Source: Chaetoderma sp. LZ-2023a
Lineage: Eukaryota; Mollusca; Caudofoveata; Chaetodermatida; Chaetodermatidae
Length of the DNA stretch: 64,000 bases
Assembly: GCA_034401795.1 (NCBI GenBank)
Contig: CM067373.1
Coordinates: forward strand, 90,354,996 to 90,418,995
Direction: 5' to 3'
Position 1 is the first letter of the stretch; each line of letters starts with the position of its first letter. Below the pieces are notes generated by a model. The model had not been told where the DNA came from. It made no database searches and was given only the letters and a program-made list of their open reading frames with translations. Positions 55,741 through 64,000 of the stretch are shown here, one piece after another. The translations under genes and the position numbers were made by a program.

Positions 55741-56700
55741 AAAATTGGTTTCCGGACGATACCTCCTTAACCGTTTAACAGATCACTTTGACACTTCATA
55801 GAGTGGGTGGACTATGTCTGAGGAAGAAAGCTATTGAAATCGACAATGATCCAAATTCCAAGATGGCCGCCAGCCACTGGTGGCCATCTTGAAAATTGGT
55901 TTCCAGATGATAACTCTGTTGTCGTTTATCGGATCGCTATGAAACTTCATAGGGTGTTTGGACTACCTCTGGGGAAGAAACCTATCAAAATCGACAATGA
56001 TCCGAAATCCAAGATGGCCGCCAGTCACCGGTGGCCATCTTTAAAATTTGTTTCCAGATGATAACTCCGTTATCGTTTGTCGGATGGCTATGAAATTTCA
56101 TTGGATGGTTCGACTACCTCTGGGGAAGAAACCTATCGAGATTGACAATGATACGAACTCCAAGATGGCTACCAGCCACCGGTGGCCATCTTGAAAATTT
56201 GTTTCCAATTGATAACTCCATTACCGTTTATCGGATCCCTTTGAAACTTCATAGGGTGGGTGGACTAGGTGTGGAGAAGAAACCTATCGAAATTAACGAT
56301 GATCCAAACTCCAAGATGACCGCCAGCCATGGGCTGCCATCTTGAAAGTTGGTTTCTAGATTTCATTTATTGGATCACTTCCTACGGTCATTGGAATATG
56401 TCTGGTAAAGAAACTTATCAAAATTTACAATAATCCAAAATTTACTATGGCTGTCAGTCAGCGGCAGCCATCTTGAAAATTAGTTTCCAGATTTCATTTA
56501 TTGGATCACTTCCTACGGTCATTGGAATATGTCTGGTAAAGAAACCTATCAAAATTTACAATAATCCAAAATTTACTATGGCTGTCAGTCAGCGGCAGCC
56601 ATCTTGAAAATTGGTTTCCAGACGATACTGCCTTAACCGTTTAATGGATCGCTGTGACACTTCATAAGGATGACAGGTCTAATGGGGCCGAGGAAGAAAT

Positions 56701-57465
56701 AAATATTTTCTGATAGCTCTCATTCATTGGTTTGTCATCATGGCGGGGTATTATGCACCATTTGCAGAGCTCTTGTTATGTATTGAACACTATTGGGGAA
56801 AATACATGTGTTTCATCAATTGTCGATGGATTAAAATTTAATAGCTATGTTCTTTCAGTCAAATATCTATTTTAACTATGAATATAAAGAGTCTTCACCT
56901 TTAAACAATGGCCATAGTTCTGTTTCATTCAGATTTAAGACAACTACTCAACCCTACGGTTCAAGTACATTTGTTTCGTAAATTTTTGGCGGATTAAACC
57001 CAAATTTAGCAGATATGTTCCTTCACGCAATATCTATTTGCTCTATGAATATGAAGAGGTCCCGACTTGAAATAAGGGCCATAACTCTAAGTTGTTTTTA
57101 AGTATTAAATCCTATTGTGAAAATTGTGTCACCTTTTGTAAATTGTTAATGGATTAAAACCAGATTAGGCAGAAATATTCCTTTAGTACACTTTAATCAT
57201 TTGACAATTTGTGTCAGGGATGGCTGCCCCATTGATCAATGGTACTTTTCCCATTGGTCAATCATGCCATTATTCTTGCATTTCCGTATCCAATTTTTTG
57301 TACTGTGATCTGACCATCGCCTCTTTGGTAAATGGCAGTGTCGTGCCACTTGAACCATTGGTCAATAGTGTCAGTGATGGCTACCCCATTGATCAATGGT
57401 ACCTTTCCTATTGGTCAATAATGTCAATGACACTAATATTCTTGCATTTCCGCATTCAATCTTTT
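56701..57465. repeat. diffuse repeat related to 51436-51830
   Basis: Units with GGATTAAAACCAGATTAGGC and CTATGAATATGAAGAGG; also a duplicated CCATTGATCAATGGTAC block (57228 and 57382). Confidence 0.55.
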
Positions 57466-58000
57466 TCCAGATAATAACTCCGTTGCCCTTTATCGGATGA
57501 CTTTGAAACCTTATATGGTGGTTTGACTAGGTCTGGCGAAGAAACTCATAGAACTCGATGATAAGCCAAAATCTAAGATGGCTGCCAGCCAAGTGTGGCT
57601 ATCTTCAAAATTGGTTTGTGGGCGATAACTCCATTACATTTTATCGGATTGCTTTGAACCTTCATAGGGTGGTTGGACTAGCTCTGGAGAAGAAATCTAT
57701 CAAAATCGGCAATGATCCTAAATCCAAGATGGCTATCAGCCACTGGTGACCATCTTGAAAATTTAATTCTGAACGATAACTCAATTTCTGTTTAGCGGAT
57801 CGTTTCGAAACCTCATGGGATGACTGGACTAGGTCTGAGAAAGACACATATTAAAATTGTAGATGATCCAAAATCCAATATGGCCTCCAGATGATAACTT
57901 CATGACTGTTTAGAAGATCTCGTTGAAACTTCATAGGATGGCTGGTCTACGTCTGAGGAAGAGGTCACTATTTTCTGATAGCTCTCATTCATTGATTTGT
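57466..58000 (+). repeat. ~153-bp array, distal units
   Basis: Three or four more diverged units of the array (AACTCCGTTGCCCTTTATCGG, ATCTAAGATGGCTGCCAGCC). Confidence 0.75.
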
Positions 58001-58322
58001 CATCATGCTACGGTATTAGGCACTGTTTGCGGAGATCTTATATTAGTGCTAAGGATGATTGCCTTGTTGGTCAATAATGATAGGAAACATTGCTCAATTG
58101 GTCTATGGCAAATGTTAATTATGCTTGGCTGATTGACCAATGGTGCTTGTTGTGCATTAATTAATGTAAAAATGTTTAAAGTTCCTCATCAACTTAGGTG
58201 AGTACTATGTCCCTTGTGCCATTTATTATAGTTCATCACATCAAACTAATAATGACTACTACATATTGCTGGACAATTGGCATTTTATCTCATAATAAAT
58301 ATTACATTTTCTTCACTTTCAG

Positions 58323-58418
58323 TTTATACAAATGAGACCGTTATAATTATTAATATCACCCAACATCTAAATGAGACTAGCAGTATAAGTGAAGAGTCCA
58401 ATCCTGAGACAAGTAACG
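58323..58418 (+). CDS. host gene, candidate exon e (96 bp)
   Basis: Acceptor CTTCACTTTCAG, donor GTACGT. Starts by completing the codon left by exon d, ends with one base over. Contains NETVIIINITQHLNETSS: three N-glycosylation sequons within about 15 residues. Confidence 0.7.
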
Positions 58419-58499
58419 GTACGTATACAAGGTTTCTCACCATGATTTTTGTCTCGAGAAAGTGAGACATAGGTATAAATTTTCAGACGCCGGCATTCT

Positions 58500-59008
58500 G
58501 CGTTTAGCAAAACTTCCCTGCTTATATTTCAGGATTGGTTAAGCCTATTGCAACTAAACTTGGACATAGGGTTACCTATACTGAAAGGAAGCAGCATGAT
58601 GATGTTGGGGTCACAAGGTCAAAGGTCAACATCACTGTGACCGTGATACAGAACTGCTTTTTCGATATTAAGTTTTAGTTTTTAGCAAAACTTTTCAGCT
58701 TATATTTCAGGATTGGTTAAGCCTATTGCAACTAAACTTGGATACATGGTTACTTTAATGATAGAAAGCAGCATGATGATGTTGGGGTCACAAGGTCAAA
58801 GGTCAAGGTCACCTTGATACAGAACTCTGTTGTTTCAACATTAAGTTTTTGCATTTAGCAAAACTTCTCAGCTTAGATTTCAGGATTGGTTAAACCTATT
58901 GCAACGGAACTTGGATACATGGTTAACTATAATGTTAGGAAGCAGTATGCTGACACTGAAGTCACAACATCGAAGGTCAAGGTCATTCTGACCTTGACAA
59001 AACATTGT
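58500..59008 (+). repeat. three tandem units of ~175 bp
   Basis: Anchors CTTATATTTCAGGATTGGTT at about 58519, 58699 and 58870, each followed by GTCACAAGGTCAAAGGTCAA. Confidence 0.85.
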
Positions 59009-60489
59009 TTAACTTCAAGAGTATACTTACCTCCCTAACACTCTGATATTCCCAAATAAACAAAGTACGGTCCCCCCTACTGGGCAGGTAGTCAGGTGAC
59101 AATCCGACGGGTCAGCCCCAACCTCAGCATGCGCTGACTAGCATTTTTTGTCTTCCAAATTATTGGCTAAAGAGACATGCTAAATTTTCTATGCTAAAGT
59201 TTTCTGCTGTTTCTCACTCATTTTGAAAGAAATCCCCTAGAATAATCATGTCTGATCACGCGAAATCACCAGAGGATGGTCAGGGACCGTGTTATCAGGT
59301 GATTTCAATTACATTTTTGTCTAATTTGCGTCTTAATCCTGTGTGTATTGTGTTTTCGGGATTCGCGATTGGACGAGATAAGCACCATTAGAATGAAATA
59401 CTAACCTCTCTTTGTGTTTGTGTCCACAGGTACATATCTATATTTGACAAGGGTACCACAGCTTCAGAGGGTTTGTTCTTCCCATAAAAAATGTTAGGGA
59501 AACAAAATCTATGCCCAGTGAATTGGAGGTCTCATAAGAAGATCTCACTTTGCCCTCTTGGTCCATTTCCCTTCCCCTTATGGTGGAGAGATTTAAGAGG
59601 TCATAGAGTATGGTGGAGTATCCAGTTCATGAGATCGGGTAGTATGTCTATGTTAAAGATACAAGTATTCTAGTGTTATTATATTAGGCACTTCAAACTA
59701 TTTAGAAATATTTGTGAAATCTGCTGCCAATTTATCATTGTTTATCTGATGTTTTACATACCTTGTATCTCTATCCTTTCTAGTTTTATGTTCTGAATTA
59801 TGAATACAATTCATCCTTACACCTGGATGTTGTTTTCTAATCGGATTGCCTTCTTATTTTTGAAGATATGATGTCATAATCAGCCTTGCACTTATTTTTA
59901 ACTAATTATGTTTTGTCCAACAGGGGTTTATTTGTTAATGTAGTGGTCTTTATGGCCACTAGTCCTGTCTTGTTTTATTTTGGTTTGAGTTTACTAATTC
60001 ATTAACTAAAATGGTCATTGTCTTTGTCTTATGGCCTTTCAGAAGCCTGGTTGTCCCAACAGTGGTTGTTTTATCAAGCCTAGATTAATCCGTCACCTGT
60101 GCTTTAATTGCAGTCCCTGTGGGCCACTGTTAAACTGTGATATATGTAAACAGTGGGTGTGGGGGGATCTAATGTCTCACTTTGTCTCTGCAGGCCAAAA
60201 ATAAGGCGTCTGAGGATGAGAAGCGCTCTAAGAAAGAGCGAGAGAGTGAGTAAAAAGAGTAAGAAGAAGGCTTTCACACCCATGGATATGGAAGCCTTCC
60301 GTCTTGAGATGATGGGAGAGATGAAGAAGACTATAAAGGATTTGGTACCAGAGATGCTTCGCAGCATGCTCCCTGGGCCAAGTTCTTTGTTGTCTCCTTC
60401 ATCTGTTCCGGAGCAAATAATCCCCACCTCTGAATCGGTTTTCTTTAATTATTTATCAGTTTTTGCCCAAGATTCAGAGGTAGCCCCAT
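59009..60489 (+). mobile_element. DIRS copy A, 5' part, interrupted by copy B
   Basis: Left inverted repeat (AACTTCAAGAGTATACTTACC), gag exon 1 (59248-59298), Cys-rich exon 2 (60043-60156) and the start of exon 3. Cut at AGCCCCATT, where copy B begins; the uninterrupted sequence is seen at 5795 and 62045. The remainder, if present, lies past the window end. Confidence 0.85.
59248..60489 (+). pseudogene. DIRS copy A gag-like gene (three exons, truncated)
   Basis: Exon 1 is MSDHAKSPEDGQG..., 51 bp. Exon 2 has one Cys of the motif replaced by Ser (CPNSG). Exon 3 from 60194 has KKSKKKAFTPMDMEAFRLEM and stops being gag at 60489 because of the insertion. Confidence 0.65.
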
Positions 60490-60764
60490 TTCACATCAAG
60501 AGTATACTTACCTCCCTAATACTCTTTGATATTGCTAAATATCGGCTTTCACTCAATAAATACTCAGATTAAAAAAGTTAGGTGCCCCTATTAGGCAGGT
60601 AGTCAGATGACAGTCCGGCGGATGTCAGCCCCAACCTGGCGCTGTGCGCAGACTAGTACTTCCTCTTTGCTAATTTATTGGCTGAAAGTGCACATGCAAA
60701 CCTTTTGCTTAGAGTTTCTGCAGTGTTTTTTCCAAATTTCTGACTCAATTTTCACCTGAAGATA

Positions 60765-63410
60765 ATGTCTGAACGTGTCAAGACTCCAGAGGAGGGCCCA
60801 TGACCTAGTCATCAGGTGATTTCTATTTAAATGTTTGTCTAATTTAGGGTTTTAGTTCCAGATGTAATGTGTTTCCAGGACTCGCAATTAGACGTGAAAA
60901 GCGCATAAAAAACTGGTTTATTTCAAATGTCGCTATGAAATGCTAATCTCTCTTTGTGTTTATGTCCACATGTATCTACCTATGATTAAAAAGGACAGCA
61001 CATCATCAGAGGGATTGTTTTTCTCTCCACCAAGGTTCCATTTCCTACTAACATTGTTAGAAAATTTAACCAAAAGTCTATGTACGGTGAGTTGGAGGCC
61101 TTGTAAGAAGGTCTTCTCACTTTGCCCTCTTGGTCCACTTCCTTCCCCTTATAGGTGGAGAGAGTTAAGAGGTCATAGAAATTGGTGAAGGTTCCAGTGC
61201 ATCAGATCGGACAGTTTGTCTATGCTAAAGATGCAGGTATTCTAGTTATGATATTAGGCACTTCATTTATTTTTGAAAATATTCCGGAAATCTGCTGCCA
61301 TTGTATCATTGTTTATCTGATGTTTGCATAGTCTGTCTAACTGTCCATTTCCAGTAAAATTTTCTGGATATGAATACAATTCGTCCTTACACCATGGAGA
61401 TTGTCTTCGGTCGGATTAACTTAAGTTGTGACGTCATAATCCGCCTTGCACATTATTAATTTTTTTAAAGTTTTGTCCAACGCTGGTTTTCTTATCTGTT
61501 AGTGGTCTTTATAGCCACCCTCTCTCTTTTATTTTGGTTTTGAATTACTAATTCATTATCTAAAATTACTCATTGTCTTCTTCTTCTAACCTGTTTCAGA
61601 AACCTGGTTGTCCTTCCTGTGGAAGGTTTCTTAAAGAACAGTTTGCCCCACACTTATGTTTTCAATGCAGTCCTTGTGGACCGCTGCTTAATTGTGATGT
61701 ATGTGAAAAGGTGGTGGGGGGGGGGGGTAGAGCTAATGACTGAATTTTTGTCATTGCAGGCGAGAGAGAGGGTGTGTGAGGAGGAGAGATGAACCAAGAA
61801 AGCGGTTCCGAGTAAGAAGGGTAAGAGGAAGGCCTCGTCCACCATGGATATGGAGGCCTTCCGAGTTGAAAGGATGGGAGAGATGAAGAGGACAATTAAA
61901 GATTTGGTACCAGAGTTGCTTCGTGTCATGCTTCCTGGACCAAATCCTTCATTGTCATCTTCCTCTGCTCCAGAGCAGATAATCCCCACCTCTGAATCAT
62001 TATTCTGTAGGGACCTACCAGTTATCGATCAGGATTCAGAGGTGGCCCCATTAGAGGGGGCGTTCCACGATGAGAACACTGGCAGCAGGCTTGCCGCGCC
62101 GGTTGTTCGTGGACAGATGTCGCTGGAGCCTGGTGCCTGCTTATCAGGCCAGGAGTATCCGCACCCCGCAGGTACCACTTCCTCCTATGGTACCTTTCGT
62201 GGCCAGTCCGGCTTAGCATTCTTCACTGACCTGGAGTTTAATCTTCCTGGCCAGGAAGAAGAGGGTTATCTGTTGGGTTCTCCTTATGGCGCCGTGGCCA
62301 TGGATATTGATGTACGTGCACCCATAGCGGGGAATACGGGTGACATTGTCCATGGTCTAGGACACAGAAGGTGGTCCGGGTTGGATCTGATGGCCAGTTT
62401 TACTGCACACCTCGGCTTGCCGAGGGTGTAGCAGGTTCTGGCCAGGGCCGTGGTGTGGCGAATATTTCCCCACGCAATACCACGGCGCCTGCTCCTGCTC
62501 CTGGTCAAGCCAGCCAGTTTAGCATGCCTGTTCTTTCAGGCCCACATGTTTTCTCTGGCTTGCCAGGCGTATCAGTTCCTCCAGCCACATACATGCCTGA
62601 GATTGCTCAGGATGATGACGAAGGCCCTGGATCTTACTGTGGAGCAGTCCGCTAGCCAACAGGATCAGCGCCCGTGCCTAGCAGGTAAGCCGACTATTAA
62701 CGTTATACCATCTCTGCCGCTGGCGGAACATATTGTAGATATGTTTGCAGCAGCAGGGACATCCATCAAGGCGCATGGACATCTCGCGAAGGCCCCTCGC
62801 GAGGTGGCTAAATGTTGCCGCATTGTACCTGATCAATATCAGAAGTACGGTGTCGTGCCTAAGCCTAGCACAGATGACCGTGCTGCGCTAGGTGAAGACA
62901 TGTGGCCAGGCTCCCGGTCTGACACAGAAGTGCTGTGCTTGAGCGCTTTGTACTCAGCAAACACCCGGTGACTGTCCAGAGAGCCATCAAGGTTAGAATC
63001 AACCTGGCTCTGGACTGTTTAACCCGGTCTATGACCAGGAGTGTCCGGGCGCGGCACACGTTTGCCCTAGACAACTTGTGCCCATCCCAGGACCTGTATA
63101 ATAGGCTGCTGCGTATGCCTATGACAGGTCCTCATCTGTTTGGAGGTGAGGGATGTAAGCACCTCCAGGAGACGGTCACCCTGGTCAATAACCAGAGGGC
63201 GTTGCGCAAGCAATTTGAAGTGCCCCGTTTGCGCAGCTCCCCCTGCATATCATGCCCTGCAGGCTCGAGGCGCCATGGCCAGGTCAGAGGCCAGCCAGCA
63301 GCGCAGCGCCAGCCATGGCTGCGTGTGCTTCGACCAGCAGTGAAGGGGGATGCAGGCTCTTCCGGCGCAGCCAGCCAGACGGCCGCCCGCGCACTCAGGT
63401 GCGCGTGAGG
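60765..63410 (+). pseudogene. DIRS copy B gag-like gene (broken)
   Basis: Exon 1 60765-60815 (51 bp, internal TGA), exon 2 61600-61710 (CPSCGRF ... CFQCSPCG ... CDVC, GT donor intact), exon 3 from 61760 with an early TGA. The body (MDMEAFRVERMGEMKRT ... LAEHIVDMFAAAG ... CRIVPDQYQKYGVVPKPS) is spread over several frames (breaks near 62395, 62650 and 62965), and a segment is missing near 62965. Confidence 0.75.
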
Positions 63411-63479
63411 ATCTGGTCAGGGTAATCGTACCTGAAGGGTCGGTTATCATGGTGAGATCCACTCCAATACTTCTGGCCC

Positions 63480-64000
63480 AGAAGACAGTGCCACTCTTGC
63501 ACTTCTTATGTCCACCTCTCTCCCTAGGTGGTCCAGTGGAAAGGCTGTCTGGCCCTCCACAAGCAAGAGTGGGAACGGTTGGCTCAGGACCATTTAGTCT
63601 TGCGATGGCCTTCAGTCGGGTATAATCCTGATTGGATAACAGGCCCACCATCGCGGCTGTCTCAGGTGCCAGTCTGGACTCAAATACCAAGAGATCCAGA
63701 TCAATGGTTATGTATGGAGGAGGAAATAAATTCCCTCATACAAAAAAGAGCAATTCAACCGGCACAAAGTTGCGTGGGCTTCTTTCTATTCAACTGTGTC
63801 CCTAGTAACAAAGAGCACTGGAGGGTGGAGACCAATTCTCAACCTCAAGCCATTGAACAAGTTCATAGTCACACCCAGTTTCAAAATGGAGACAGTGAAA
63901 ATGATGTTGGCAGGGTTGGAGAAGGGAATGTGGACGGTGTTAATAGACTTAAGGGATGCTTATTTCCACATTCCAATGGCGAGGAGGTTTCGTCGGTTCC
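63480..64000 (+). pseudogene. DIRS copy B reverse transcriptase, 5' part
   Basis: Matches the RT start of the complete element. A ~4-bp insertion near 63780 (GCTTCTTTCTATTC) shifts the frame, after which GGWRPILNLKPLNKFIVTP and LIDLRDAYFHIPM are readable up to the window edge. Confidence 0.8.

Larger units (their letters stand above)
52750..56060 (+). repeat. ~1.55-kb tandem (segmental) duplication inside the array
   Basis: Corresponding points recur at 53036, 54594 and 56142 (offsets 1558 and 1548) and at 54286 and 55834. The duplicated block includes several array units plus the ~800-bp insert, and even its poly-C tracts, with few differences; the third copy is partial and lacks the insert. 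Confidence 0.88.
51913..56700 (+). repeat. ~153-bp tandem repeat array
   Basis: Unit carries TTGGTTTCCGGATGATAACT, CCGTTACCGTTTATCGGATC, AAACTTCATAGGGTGGTTGG, GGGAAGAAACCTATCGAAAT, CAATGATCCAAAATCCAAGA and the palindrome-like CCGCCAGCCACCGGTGGCCA. Neighbouring units are 150-156 bp apart. Interrupted by two copies of an ~800-bp insert. Confidence 0.88.
60489..64000 (+). mobile_element. DIRS copy B, 5' part (runs off window)
   Basis: Left inverted repeat begins TTTCACATCAAGAGTATACT. Same exon layout as the complete element, followed by gag exon 3 and the RT start. Closer in sequence to the 4250-11302 element than copy A is. Confidence 0.9.

Noticed and set aside
51913..56700. Repeated short proteins (KMAASHGLPS-like) and a CRISPR-like look of the array
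   Set aside because: Frames arise from the 153-bp unit and are not conserved between units; units have no spacers, and the context is a eukaryotic intron.

Overview
The window looks like a repeat-rich nuclear segment of a marine invertebrate, probably a mollusc. Reasons: AT-rich intronic DNA, phase-compatible short exons with GT/AG borders, DIRS, Penelope-like, Tc1, hAT and Polinton elements, and a dispersed family ending in TTAGCTCACCTGGCC and GGCCCTTGGGCCTCTTG that I associate with bivalve and gastropod genomes. The host assignment is inference.

One plus-strand host gene seems to run through the window. Five candidate exons (873-999, 14664-14875, 41177-41230, 51082-51154, 58323-58418) join in consistent phase; the product is an unrecognised, N-glycosylation-rich protein. 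Its introns are filled by mobile DNA.

Layout: 1-300 right end of a DIRS element. 1.7-2.8 kb a ~153-bp repeat array. 2.8-4.0 kb a Penelope-like fragment holding a (GT)109 tract. 4250-11302 a complete DIRS retrotransposon (inverted ends, internal complementary region, three-exon gag-like gene with one frameshift, intact RT/RNase H and tyrosine recombinase). 11.5-14.0 kb a second repeat array. 15414-31937 a Polinton/Maverick, 16.5 kb, with AG...CT termini and a target duplication CATTA. 32-41 kb intronic repeats and foldback elements. 41664-43697 a non-autonomous hAT with an 8-bp duplication. 44897-46557 a Tc1 element with an intact DD34E transposase. 46.6-48.5 kb Penelope and LINE relics. 48.7-50.1 kb and 51.8-58.0 kb further ~153-bp arrays, the latter with a ~1.55-kb tandem duplication. 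59.0-64.0 kb a DIRS copy interrupted by another DIRS copy that leaves the window.

The Polinton is the most interesting object. It has a SAP-domain protein-primed DNA polymerase, an rve integrase, a packaging-type ATPase and about fifteen small or unrecognised genes, nearly all decayed. Immediately upstream of most of the non-replication genes, on both strands, lies the same bipartite signal, TTTAA, about 8 bp, then TATAG or TATAC (15 sites). It is missing in front of the polymerase and integrase. It behaves like a class-specific (late-type) promoter and predicts gene starts that the open reading frames alone mis-place. Three unidentified mid-sized proteins (22702-23725, 27355-28671, 30247-31200) are the capsid candidates.
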